Shown piece after piece: positions 49,003-57,777 of a stretch of 63,239 nucleotides of DNA. A model generated the notes under the pieces. It ran no database searches. It saw only the letters and a list, made by a program, of their open reading frames with translations, and had not been told where the DNA came from. Within the stretch, counting starts at the first letter, position 1; every line of letters begins with the position of its first letter. A program made the translations under genes and the position numbers. The stretch comes from Candidatus Promineofilum glycogenicum (GTDB lineage Bacteria > Chloroflexota > Anaerolineae > Promineifilales > Promineifilaceae): contig JADJHJ010000022.1 in NCBI GenBank assembly GCA_016707605.1, positions 1 to 63,239 of the forward strand, written 5' to 3'.

Positions 49003-52000
49003 ATGTCGGGGACCGTCAGCGAGCACCAACCTTTTGTCCATCTGCACGTCCACAGCGAGTTCTCGCTGCTCGACGGCCTGAGCCGTCTGAAGCATCTGGC
49101 GGCGCGGGCCAAGGCGCTCAACCAGCCGGCGCTGGCCCTGACCGACCACGGGACGATGTTCGGCGTCATCCCGTTCTACGAAGCGTGCCAGGACGCCGGC
49201 GTCAAGCCCATCATCGGCATCGAAAGCTACGTCGCCGCGCGGCGCATGACCGACCGCGACCCGCAACTCGACCGCGAGCGCACCCACCTGCTGCTGCTGG
49301 CCGAGAACCAGACCGGCTACCTCAACCTGCTGCAACTGGCCAGCGGCGCGCAACTCGACGGCTACTACTATCGGCCGCGCGTCGACCTCGACTTCCTGGC
49401 CGCCCACAGCGATGGCCTTATCTGCACCACGGGCTGCATGGCCGCCGACATCCCCCGCGCCATCGGCGCCGGCGACATGAAGAAGGCCCACGACCTGATG
49501 GGCAAGTACCTCGACATCTTCGGCCCGGAGCGCTACTTCATCGAATTGCAGGAGCACAGCATCCCGGAACTGACGGCCATCAACAAAATACTGCTCGAAG
49601 AGATGGCCCCCCGCTACAACCTGCGCTTCCTGGCTACCAACGACGTCCACTACACCACGCCCGAAGAGGCCGCGCCCCACGACGTGCTGCTGTGCATCCA
49701 GACCGGCTCGACCGTCAACGAATCGCGCCGCATGCGCTTCACCGACACCGGCTACTACCTCAAGTCCCACGCCGAGATGGCCGACCTCTTTGGCCACATC
49801 CCCGGCGCGCTCGACAACAGCCTGCTCATCGCCGAGATGTGCGACGTCAACCTGAGCACCAAGGGCTACCACCTGCCCGTGTTCGACGTGCCGCCCGGCT
49901 ACGACGCCGAGAACTACCTGCGCGAACTGTGCGAGAAGGGGCTGGCCCAGCGCTATGGCGAAGAGCGGGCGCGGACGGACGAGGCCTTGCGCGCCCGGCT
50001 GGAGCACGAGTTGCGCATCATCGGCGGCATGGGCTTCAACACCTACTTCCTCATCGTCTGGGACCTGTGCGAATACGCCCGCCGGGTCGACATCTGGTGG
50101 AACGTGCGCGGCAGCGGCGCCGGCTCGCTGGTGGCCTACACCCTGGGCATCACCGGCATCGACCCCATCGCCAACGGCCTCATCTTCGAGCGCTTCCTGA
50201 ACCCCGGCCGCGTCTCCATGCCCGACATCGACCTGGACTACCCCGACGACCGCCGCCACGACATGGTGCAGTACGCCGTGCAGAAGTACGGCCAGGACAA
50301 GGTGGCCCAGATCATCACCTTCGGGACGCTGGGCGCGCGGGCGGCCATCCGCGACGTCGGCCGCGCCCTCGACGTGCCCCTGCCCGAAGTGGACGCCATC
50401 GCCCGCCTCATCCCGGCCATCCCCGGCAAGCCGGCCAAGATCGTCAACGTCCTGGACAAGGATCACGAGTTCTACTCGGCCGACCTGGAGCAGAAGTACA
50501 AGTCCGACCAGCGCGTGCGCGAGTTGGTGGACACGGCCAAGCAACTGGAGGGCGTCGCCCGCCACGCCAGCAGCCACGCCGCCGGGGTCATCATCTCCGA
50601 CAAGCCGCTCGTCCAGTACGTGCCGCTGCACCGGCCGACCAGCGGCGAGTCGGGCCTGGGCGGCATCCGCTCCATCAGCCAGTGGCCGATGGAGATCATC
50701 GAGAAGATCGGCCTGCTGAAGGTCGACTTCCTGGGCCTGAGCACGCTGACGGTCATGCGCCTGGCGGCGCAGCTCATCGAGCAGCGCCACGGCGTGCGCT
50801 ACACGATGGACAACATCCCCTACGACATCGGCCAGTGCGGGCCGGGCCAGGACAGCAACAAGGGGATGGAGAAGGCGTTCGAGATGCTGGGCCGCGGCGA
50901 CGTGCAGGGCGTCTTCCAGGTCGAGGGATCGGGCATGCGCAAGCTGATGATGGACATGAAGCCGCAGCGCTTCGACCACATCATCGCCGCCATCTCCCTC
51001 TTCCGCCCCGGGCCGATGGAGAACATCCCCGAATACATCCGCCGTATGCACGCCGCCCTCTTCCAGGGCAAGGACATCGCTGCCTACCACGCGCCGGAAC
51101 TGAAGCCCATCCTGCAAGATACTTACGGCATCCTCGTCTATCAGGAGCAGATCATTCGCATTGCCGCCGAGTTGGCCGGCTATGAGCCGGGCGAGGCGGA
51201 TATGATCCGCAAGGCGGTGTCGAAGAAGAAGCGCGACCTGATGGACCAGCACAAGGCCCAGTTCACCGCCGGGGCCATGGCCCGTGGTTTCACACGGGAG
51301 GTGTGCGACGCCATCTGGGCCGACATCGAGTTCTTCGCCCGCTACGGCTTCAACAAGGCCCACGCCGCCGACTACGCCGTCATCTGCTGCCAGACAGCCT
51401 ATCTGAAGGCCCACTACCCGGTCGAGTACATCACCGCTCTGCTGACCGTCGACCACGCCGACACGGAGAAAGTGGCCAAGTATATCGCCGACGCCCGCCA
51501 TTTGGGCATCGCCGTCGCCCCACCGGCGGTCAATCGGGCGGCGTTGAACTTTACCATTGAGGACGCACCCGACCGCCGACCGCCGACCGACGACCGACGC
51601 AAGTCAATCTCTAGCAGCGGTCAGCCGTCGGCGGTCGTTGGTCGGGCGACCGGAGTCGCCTCGACCATTCGCTATGGCCTCGCCGCCATCAAGAACGCCG
51701 GCGAAGGGGCGGTGCAGGTGCTCATCGACGAGCGCGAGGCCAACGGGCCGTTCAAAGACCCCATCGACCTGGCCGAGCGCGTTGACCTGCGGCGCATCGG
51801 CAAGCGGGCGCTGGAGTCGATGGTCAAGGTCGGCGTCTTCGACGAGTGGGGCAGCCGGCCGCAGATGATCGACGCGCTCGACCGCATGATCGGCCACAGC
51901 GGCAGCACCCACGCCGCGGCGGCCGTCGGCCAACTGACCCTCTTCGGCGGCAACGGCGGTAGCATCGCCGTCAACCTCATCCGCTCCGAGAAGGACGCGC

Positions 52001-53163
52001 CCAAGATCGACCGCCGCCAGTTGCTCGACTGGGAGAAGGAGCTGATCGGCGTCTACCTGTCGGAGCACCCGTTGCAGCACCGGCTGGCCGACTTGCAGAG
52101 CGTTGTCACTGCCGGCGCCGGCGAACTTGACGGAACCTGGAACGGCAAAGGCGTCACCCTGGCCGGCCTCGTCGCCGGGCTGCGCACGCTGAACACCAAG
52201 AAGGGGCAGCCGATGGCCTTTGTGACGCTGGAAGACCTGGAGGGCAAGGTCGATTGCGTCTTCTTCCCCAAGGTCTGGGCCGCCTGCCGCGAACTGGTGC
52301 AGGTCAACCAGATCCTCGTCGTCCGCGGCCAGGTGCAGGCCGAGAACGAGAACGTCTCCATCCTGGTCAACAGCGCCCAGACGAAGCTGACCGTGGCCAA
52401 GGACGCCGCCCAGGCCCGCGACCTGCCCGATTGGGACGCGCCGCCCCCGCCCGACTGGGACAATGGGTATAGTTGGGAGGCCGCCGTTCCTGCATTGGCC
52501 GCCGACCGGAGCGCCGGCCCTTCCCCCGCCGGCAACCGAACCGCCCCTCTCGCCGAACCGCCGCCGGCCTACCTGGTCGCCGCGGCCGACGTGGCCCCGC
52601 CCCCGGCCGATGACGAAGACACCTACTGGGACGACGACACAGCGCCGGCCGTCGACTACCCGCCGGCCGACCACGATACCGCCACCCCGCCCGACCGCGC
52701 CGCGGCCCAGGAGGCCGAAGAGCCGCCGCCCGCGCCGGTGGTGGAGATGCCGCTGAGCGACGAGCGACGAGTGACGAGTGACGAGTTGCCGGTGGCCGGT
52801 GGCGAGTGGCGCGGGGCCAGTGGCGAACGACCGACGAATGGCAACCAACCCGACCAACGACCAACGACCAACGGACCCACGACCAACGACCTACCGGCCA
52901 ATGGCGCACATCCGCCGGCCGCCGTTCTGCCGCCGCCCAATCGCGTTCTCGTCGTCGAGATCAAGGCTTCGGGCAACTGGAAAGACGCCTGCCGCCAGGC
53001 GGTGCGGCTGGCCGAGCGGTACGTGGGCAACGCCGGGCTGCGGCTACAGTTAGCCGGGCAAGGGTTGGTGATGGACTTCCCCGACCGGCGCATCGAGTGC
53101 GCCATTGACCTGGTGGAGAAGTTGGAGCGGCTGGCCGGGGTCGGCCGCGTCTACGAACTGTAG
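49003..53163 (+). CDS. dnaE: DNA polymerase III alpha subunit with two in-frame repeat insertions
   Basis: A 1386-residue replicative polymerase from ATG 49003; an in-frame extension upstream consists of repeat DNA and is not native. PHP domain at the start (FVHLHVHSEFSLLDG, LALTDHGTMFGV, GIESYVA). Catalytic palm: RGSGAGSLVAY and PDIDLDYPDD (Asp408 and Asp410). FGTLGARAAIRDVGRA, RHASSHAAGVII, and YGFNKAHAADYAVICCQTAYLK follow, then the tandem HhH (IRYGLAAIKNAGEGAVQ) and an OB fold (VTLAGLVAGLRTL). Residues about 856-883 (DRRPPTDDRRKS...) come from the hairpin at 51569, and about 1250-1305 from repeats at 52757-52915, in the Pro/Ala linker before a C-terminal domain (VLVVEIKASGNWKDACRQAVR). 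Both avoid conserved blocks. Confidence 0.96.
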   Translation: MSGTVSEHQPFVHLHVHSEFSLLDGLSRLKHLAARAKALNQPALALTDHGTMFGVIPFYEACQDAGVKPIIGIESYVAARRMTDRDPQLDRERTHLLLLAENQTGYLNLLQLASGAQLDGYYYRPRVDLDFLAAHSDGLICTTGCMAADIPRAIGAGDMKKAHDLMGKYLDIFGPERYFIELQEHSIPELTAINKILLEEMAPRYNLRFLATNDVHYTTPEEAAPHDVLLCIQTGSTVNESRRMRFTDTGYYLKSHAEMADLFGHIPGALDNSLLIAEMCDVNLSTKGYHLPVFDVPPGYDAENYLRELCEKGLAQRYGEERARTDEALRARLEHELRIIGGMGFNTYFLIVWDLCEYARRVDIWWNVRGSGAGSLVAYTLGITGIDPIANGLIFERFLNPGRVSMPDIDLDYPDDRRHDMVQYAVQKYGQDKVAQIITFGTLGARAAIRDVGRALDVPLPEVDAIARLIPAIPGKPAKIVNVLDKDHEFYSADLEQKYKSDQRVRELVDTAKQLEGVARHASSHAAGVIISDKPLVQYVPLHRPTSGESGLGGIRSISQWPMEIIEKIGLLKVDFLGLSTLTVMRLAAQLIEQRHGVRYTMDNIPYDIGQCGPGQDSNKGMEKAFEMLGRGDVQGVFQVEGSGMRKLMMDMKPQRFDHIIAAISLFRPGPMENIPEYIRRMHAALFQGKDIAAYHAPELKPILQDTYGILVYQEQIIRIAAELAGYEPGEADMIRKAVSKKKRDLMDQHKAQFTAGAMARGFTREVCDAIWADIEFFARYGFNKAHAADYAVICCQTAYLKAHYPVEYITALLTVDHADTEKVAKYIADARHLGIAVAPPAVNRAALNFTIEDAPDRRPPTDDRRKSISSSGQPSAVVGRATGVASTIRYGLAAIKNAGEGAVQVLIDEREANGPFKDPIDLAERVDLRRIGKRALESMVKVGVFDEWGSRPQMIDALDRMIGHSGSTHAAAAVGQLTLFGGNGGSIAVNLIRSEKDAPKIDRRQLLDWEKELIGVYLSEHPLQHRLADLQSVVTAGAGELDGTWNGKGVTLAGLVAGLRTLNTKKGQPMAFVTLEDLEGKVDCVFFPKVWAACRELVQVNQILVVRGQVQAENENVSILVNSAQTKLTVAKDAAQARDLPDWDAPPPPDWDNGYSWEAAVPALAADRSAGPSPAGNRTAPLAEPPPAYLVAAADVAPPPADDEDTYWDDDTAPAVDYPPADHDTATPPDRAAAQEAEEPPPAPVVEMPLSDERRVTSDELPVAGGEWRGASGERPTNGNQPDQRPTTNGPTTNDLPANGAHPPAAVLPPPNRVLVVEIKASGNWKDACRQAVRLAERYVGNAGLRLQLAGQGLVMDFPDRRIECAIDLVEKLERLAGVGRVYEL
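51569..51652. repeat. In-frame hairpin with GACCGCC/GACCGAC heptamers in dnaE
   Basis: The left arm has GACCGCCGACCGCC then GACCGACGACCGAC, and the right arm GGTCAGCCGTCGGCGGTCGTTGGTCGG. It is read through between the finger region and the HhH domain. Confidence 0.88.
52757..52915. repeat. In-frame stack of GACGAGT, GGCGAGT and GACCAAC heptamers in dnaE
   Basis: GACGAGCGACGAGTGACGAGT, then GTGGCGAGTGGCG, then CCGACCAACGACCAACGACC and ACCCACGACCAACGACC. Only one arm of each family is present. Confidence 0.78.
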
Positions 53164-53187
53164 GGGCGGGTCTTAGACCCGCCCCTA
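53160..53187. terminator. Palindrome giving the TAG stops of two convergent genes
   Basis: GTAGGGGCGGGTCT, TAG-type centre, AGACCCGCCCCTAC. The left TAG (53161-53163) ends dnaE and its mirror CTA (53185-53187) is the stop of the J-domain gene on the other strand. The 12-13 bp stem may also act as a bidirectional terminator, although no T run is present. Confidence 0.6.
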
Positions 53188-53961
53188 CACCTGCGCCAAT
53201 CGCTCTTCCAGCGCCGCCACCTCCCCCTCCAGCCGCGCCCGCGCCGCCGCCAACTCTCGCCGCACGGCCGCCCACCAGTTCTCGTTCGGCTCGTCCAGTT
53301 CGCGCGCCAGTCGCCACAGGCGGGCCGTGCTCTCCCGCCGCAGGTTGTCCAGTTGCCGGGCGACCTTGCGCTGCCGCCGCCGGCACTGCATCAGCCGCTC
53401 GCGCAACTGGCGCGCCTCGCGCGTCTCGATCTGGGCCAGTTCGCGCAACTCGCTCGGCTCCAGCTCCCCGGCCAGGTCATAGAGCGCCTGGGCATCGCCG
53501 GCGGTGTAGGCGGCGTTGACGGCGGTCATGACCGAGGTGCGATAGGCCAGCTCGGCCGCCGTCTCGGCCAGGTCGGGGTGGAAGCGGCGGGCCAACTCGC
53601 GGTAGAGGCGCTTCTCGGCTGCCCGGTCGCGCGGCGTGGGGGTGGGCAGGGGCAGGTCGTCGTCGGCGTCGGGTTGGGCGTTGGCCTCAGCCGTCGGCCC
53701 CAGTGGGTCGTCGTCGGCTGCGTCTTGCAGCGCCAACGCGGTCAGCAGCGATTGCTTGCGCGCCCGCAGGCTCAGGATGGCATCGGCCAGGTCATCCAGC
53801 ATCAGCCGGGCGTGCATGCGAAAGGCGTTGACCGCCGCCTGCTCCGCGGCCAGTTCGGCCTCGGCGGCGCGCAGCTCTTCTTGCGCCTGCCGCAAGTCGG
53901 CGTGCAACTGCTCGTGCGGCCGCCCGGCGGCCTGGATAGGTAGAAGTGGGTTCTGCGCCAC
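53185..53961 (-). CDS. J-domain-containing protein with flanking coiled coils
   Basis: A 258-residue protein (apparent GTG start at 53961, weak ribosome site). Residues 15-80 are an Ala/Glu/Leu coiled coil (EQLHADLRQAQEELRAAEAELAAE). A J-domain-like core occupies about residues 110-160: AAEKRLYRELARRFHPDLA contains the HPD tripeptide that triggers DnaK ATPase, followed by TSVMTAVNAAYTAGDAQALYDLA (the helix IV position). A second coiled coil (residues 175-258) follows. No Gly/Phe or zinc region is present, so it is not a DnaJ. It may recruit DnaK to a specific coiled-coil partner. Convergent with dnaE; both stops come from one palindrome. Confidence 0.78.
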   Translation of the reverse strand: MAQNPLLPIQAAGRPHEQLHADLRQAQEELRAAEAELAAEQAAVNAFRMHARLMLDDLADAILSLRARKQSLLTALALQDAADDDPLGPTAEANAQPDADDDLPLPTPTPRDRAAEKRLYRELARRFHPDLAETAAELAYRTSVMTAVNAAYTAGDAQALYDLAGELEPSELRELAQIETREARQLRERLMQCRRRQRKVARQLDNLRRESTARLWRLARELDEPNENWWAAVRRELAAARARLEGEVAALEERLAQV

Positions 53962-54113
53962 GGTGCGTCTCGCCCGGCCGGTGGTGGCCGGGTCAGGCCG
54001 CGATTATGCCGCAAGGCCGGCCGAAGTCCAACGATGCGATTGTCAGTTGCTTTGTAACTCAACACCTGTAGAATGAGTGGCAGAGGGGCATCAACTCGTA
54101 GCCAGAGAGACCC

Positions 54114-55469
54114 ATGCTAACCTTCTACCCTTCCAACGCGCCGCGCGCCTTCCATCTGTTGATGAAGCCCACCGGGGCCGTCTGCAACCTCGATTGCAGC
54201 TACTGTTTCTTCCTGTCGAAGGAGATGCTCTACCCCGGCAGCCGCTTCCGCATGGCCGACGACCTGCTGGAACTCACCATCCGCCAACTCATCGAAGCCC
54301 ACCGCGTGCCGGAGGTGCAATTGGCCTGGCAGGGGGGCGAGCCGACGCTGATCGGCTTGCCGTTCTTCCGGCGCGCCGTGGCGCTGGCCGAGAGCTACCG
54401 CCGGCCGGGCATGACCCTGCGCTACGCGTTGCAAACCAACGGCACGCTGCTCGATGACGACTGGGGTGAGTTTCTGGCCGCCAACCGCTTCCTGGTGGGC
54501 ATCAGCATCGATGGGCCACGCGACATCCACGACCACTTCCGGCGCGACAAGGGCGGCGGGCCGACGTTCGACAAGGTCATGCGCGGGTTGGACGTGCTGA
54601 AGCGCCATCGCGTCGACTGGAACGTGCTCTGTACGCTGCATCAGGCCAACGCCGATCGGCCGCTGGACGTCTACCGCTTCTTCCGCGACGAGTTGGGCGC
54701 CCAGCATATCCAGTTCATCCCCGTCATTGAGCGCGTCCAGGCGACGGAGGCGGGCCAGACGACCGAGTGGAGTTCGTGGCGCGACCGGCCGCTCTATACT
54801 CAGACCGGCGACCACGTCACCCAGCGCTCCATCACCGCCGAACAGTTCGGCCGCTTCCTGTGCAGCGTCTTCGACGATTGGGTGCGGCGCGACGTGGGGC
54901 GGGTCTACGTGCAGATGTTCGACGTGGCCCTGGCCAACTGGTTCGGCGCGCCGCCGGGGCTGTGCATCCACGCCAAAACCTGCGGCGCGGCCCTGGCGCT
55001 GGAGCACACCGGCGACCTCTACGCCTGCGACCACTTCGTCGAGCCGGCCTATCGCCTGGGCAATATCCGCGAGCAGCACATGATCGAACTCATCGCTTCG
55101 GAGAAACAGGCTCAGTTCGGCCGTGACAAGTTCGAGACGCTGCCCACCTATTGCCGCGACTGTGACGTGCGCTTCGCCTGCCACGGCGGCTGCCCCAAGG
55201 ATCGCTTCATCTGCACGCCCGACGGCCAGCCGGGCCTCAACTACCTCTGCGCCGGCTACAAGCTGTTCTTCCACCACATCGCCGACGCGATGGAGTTCAT
55301 GGTCGATGAACTCAAGATGCAGCGCCCGCCGGCCAACATCATGCCATTCATGGCCGAGAACGACGCCCTGGCCCGGCGCGTCTATCCGGTCGCCGGCCGC
55401 AACGAGCCGTGCCCCTGCGGCAGCGGGCGCAAGTATAAGCAGTGCCACGGCGCGCCTGGCCGGGCCTAG
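54114..55469 (+). CDS. Anaerobic sulfatase-maturating enzyme (radical SAM) with C-terminal SEC-C motif
   Basis: A 451-residue protein. The radical SAM cluster is CNLDCSYC (Cys24, 28, 31). LAWQGGEPTLIGLPFF and LQTNGTLLDDDW are SAM/GGE and loop motifs. The SPASM part at residues 285-385 has CIHAKTCGAAL, LYACDHFVEPAY, YCRDCDVRFACHGGCPKDRF and YLCAGYK, giving the two extra 4Fe-4S clusters. These are hallmarks of anSME, which turns a sulfatase Cys or Ser into formylglycine. A SEC-C metal-binding tail (NEPCPCGSGRKYKQCHG) is added at the C-terminus. The convergent sulfatase at 55566 is a Cys-type enzyme, so this pair is likely enzyme and substrate. Confidence 0.92.
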   Translation: MLTFYPSNAPRAFHLLMKPTGAVCNLDCSYCFFLSKEMLYPGSRFRMADDLLELTIRQLIEAHRVPEVQLAWQGGEPTLIGLPFFRRAVALAESYRRPGMTLRYALQTNGTLLDDDWGEFLAANRFLVGISIDGPRDIHDHFRRDKGGGPTFDKVMRGLDVLKRHRVDWNVLCTLHQANADRPLDVYRFFRDELGAQHIQFIPVIERVQATEAGQTTEWSSWRDRPLYTQTGDHVTQRSITAEQFGRFLCSVFDDWVRRDVGRVYVQMFDVALANWFGAPPGLCIHAKTCGAALALEHTGDLYACDHFVEPAYRLGNIREQHMIELIASEKQAQFGRDKFETLPTYCRDCDVRFACHGGCPKDRFICTPDGQPGLNYLCAGYKLFFHHIADAMEFMVDELKMQRPPANIMPFMAENDALARRVYPVAGRNEPCPCGSGRKYKQCHGAPGRA

Positions 55470-55520
55470 CTAGCTGCCTACCGCAATCTTTCGCAATTCT
55501 CGGCGCGCCTCGCCGGTGGG

Positions 55521-55545
55521 CCGGTAGGCGCATTACGCCTACCGG
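55521..55545 (+). terminator. Hairpin after the sulfatase maturase
   Basis: CCGGTAGGCG, loop CATTA, CGCCTACCGG, then CATCTTTATT. The T run is weak. Confidence 0.45.
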
Positions 55546-55565
55546 CATCTTTATTAGGATAGTGC

Positions 55566-57560
55566 CTATGGAACGACGTAGGCATTGAAGTTCTGCACTA
55601 CTCCCATATCGACAACTGAAACTGTCGCTGAAGGGGGTTCAAAGCTGTGCCCGTCGAGCGTCGGTGCCACGACATAGGTGTCGGGCAATAGGCCAGTCAG
55701 TTCGTAGTAGCCACCATCGTTGGTCACAACCGTATGTCCATTGCCGTCTGACACCGTCACCCCGGCCAGGGGCTGGCCATCAAGGGTGATCATGCCGGAG
55801 ATAGCGTAGGTCAGCAGCGTGGCGCTGAAGTCCGCATTCGCCACGTCGGCATTGGTAATCGATAGGCTCCGCGACGAGGGCGTGAAGGCATGGCCGGCCA
55901 GCGTCGGCGTCACGGTGTAGCTGCCAGGCAATAGATTGGCCAACGTATAGAGGCCACCAGCGTTGGTCACAACCGTATGCCCATTGCCGTCTGACACGGT
56001 GACCCCGGCCAATGGCTGACCGTCGAGAGTGATCGTGCCGGAAATACTATAGCTGACGCGCGTGCCGGTGAAGTCCTGCCCCACACGTGAAGGAGGCAAG
56101 TTGATGGACGGCCGCGTGGTGAAAACGTAACCTGGCTTGGCGGCCACCAACGTATACGTCCCGGCAGGCAGGTCGTTCAGAACGTACAAACCCCATTCAT
56201 CGGTTACAGCACGGTGGTTTGCACCGGCAGTAATCGTTACCCCGTCTATCGGCTCACCGTTCGCCGTTCGAACCATGCCATAGATCGAGTGTGTTGTTAA
56301 CAGTCTAGCCAGCCTCTGCGCCAGATTCGCCTGAATGGTCTGATAGGCAGCCTGACCATGAACGCTCTGCATCTCATAGGGATCCGCATTCAAATCATAA
56401 AGCTCGCGCTCGCCATTCTCATACTCGACATACTTCCAATCCGGCGTCCGTATCCCATAATAGGAAGGGCCGGGGCGCTGGAGTAGCACCTCATTCGGCC
56501 ACTCCATTTGTGGATCCTCAAGCAGCGGGATCAAGCTCCGCCCGTCCTGGGGGATGCCGGGATTGACCCCGGCATAGTCAGCGATGGTCGAGGCCAGATC
56601 GACGTTGGATACAAGATTTGTATCCACTCGATTCCCCTGCTGGCCGGGAAAGCGGATAAACAGGGGCACATTACTGCACTCCTCATAAGGACACAGCTTG
56701 CCTGTCTTCCGATGCGCCCCCCATGCAAAGCCATTGTCGGCCATAAAGATGACCAGGGTATTATCCAGAACACCCTTGCTCTTGAGAGCAGCGATCACCT
56801 GCATTACCCCATCATCTATCCCTAGCAACTCGCGTTGCGAATCAACACGCTCCTCTCGCCACAGGCTAATCTGCCCCGGTTTCAGCAGAGCCATCTTTCG
56901 CCAATAGGCAGGTTTGTCCGACAAATTGAGTTCGTTGAAGTTCGGACGATCCGCAGGAACAAAGACATTCGCATTGCGGTAGCGCACGGGGGGGTGGGCT
57001 GCCTTATGAGGGCCTTTGTAGGCGAGGAAAAGGAAGAAGGGATCCGTAGAACTGTTGATGAACTCGACCGCGGTGCTGGTATAGGCGTCTACGTCCCGAA
57101 TCGTGTTCGCCATAGAAGCGTAGTAATCCAGACCCGGCACCGGATGGCTCTTAGATACGCGTACATTATTCAAGTACTTGCCGACTAGCCCGGTTCGGTA
57201 GCCAGCTTCGTCGAGCCATACAGTGAGCAGGTTGGTGGTGTTCAACTGCTTGGCGTTGTTGCCGCTGACGCCGTTGTGATGGGGATATTGCCCGGTAAGT
57301 AGTGTGGCTCGCGATGGCCCACAGAGGGATAAATTGACAAAGGCGTTGGGAAAACGCACCCACGAACCTTCAGGGTACGACAGCAAATGCCGCATCACCG
57401 GCAATGAATCCACGTCTTGGTCGTCGGTCATAATGACAACGATATTGGGACGGGTCTGGGGTTCGGTTGCCGCTTCGGGCGGTGGCGCGGGCGGGGCCTG
57501 CAACGACAGGCTCAGGGCGACGAAGGTTGCCGCCAAGGAGACGGCATGAGTTAGCTTCAC
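55566..57560 (-). CDS. Secreted sulfatase (Cys-type) with three C-terminal carboxypeptidase-regulatory-like repeats
   Basis: A 664-residue protein; GTG start with AGGAGG seven bases upstream. Signal peptide to about residue 30. Sulfatase domain: IVVIMTDDQDVDSLP (metal Asp46, Asp47) and LCGPSRATLLTG, the C-x-P-S-R signature with Cys80 to become formylglycine. GKYLNN, DPFFLFLAYKGPHKAAHP and FMADNGFAWGAHRKTGK follow. From residue 435, three beta-sandwich units repeat: YGMVRTANGEPIDGVTITAG, ISGTITLDGQPLAGVTVSDG and ISGMITLDGQPLAGVTVSDG. The last two are almost identical for about 25 residues, which suggests recent duplication. The substrate is a sulfated sugar or ester outside the cell, likely. 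Maturation by the neighbouring anSME is expected. Confidence 0.92.
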   Translation of the reverse strand: MKLTHAVSLAATFVALSLSLQAPPAPPPEAATEPQTRPNIVVIMTDDQDVDSLPVMRHLLSYPEGSWVRFPNAFVNLSLCGPSRATLLTGQYPHHNGVSGNNAKQLNTTNLLTVWLDEAGYRTGLVGKYLNNVRVSKSHPVPGLDYYASMANTIRDVDAYTSTAVEFINSSTDPFFLFLAYKGPHKAAHPPVRYRNANVFVPADRPNFNELNLSDKPAYWRKMALLKPGQISLWREERVDSQRELLGIDDGVMQVIAALKSKGVLDNTLVIFMADNGFAWGAHRKTGKLCPYEECSNVPLFIRFPGQQGNRVDTNLVSNVDLASTIADYAGVNPGIPQDGRSLIPLLEDPQMEWPNEVLLQRPGPSYYGIRTPDWKYVEYENGERELYDLNADPYEMQSVHGQAAYQTIQANLAQRLARLLTTHSIYGMVRTANGEPIDGVTITAGANHRAVTDEWGLYVLNDLPAGTYTLVAAKPGYVFTTRPSINLPPSRVGQDFTGTRVSYSISGTITLDGQPLAGVTVSDGNGHTVVTNAGGLYTLANLLPGSYTVTPTLAGHAFTPSSRSLSITNADVANADFSATLLTYAISGMITLDGQPLAGVTVSDGNGHTVVTNDGGYYELTGLLPDTYVVAPTLDGHSFEPPSATVSVVDMGVVQNFNAYVVP

Positions 57561-57777
57561 TGCAATCCTCCTAAGATATGCAGTTAGCTGGATGCCAAAG
57601 CCACAGTTATCAGTTGGGGAAACCTATAAGTGTACCGAGCACCTGGCGGCTCGGTGGCGTTCGAGAATTAGTTAGTGACTTTCATCCAGCGTGACGAAAA
57701 GCAGATGGCCCCCAAAACTGACTGACGCGACACTACTTATTCTGTAGCATATTATTCTTACGAACAGCATTACAAAG

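Noticed and set aside
53160..53187. Strong intrinsic terminator
   Set aside because: Stem is good but no T run on either side, so termination is only possible.
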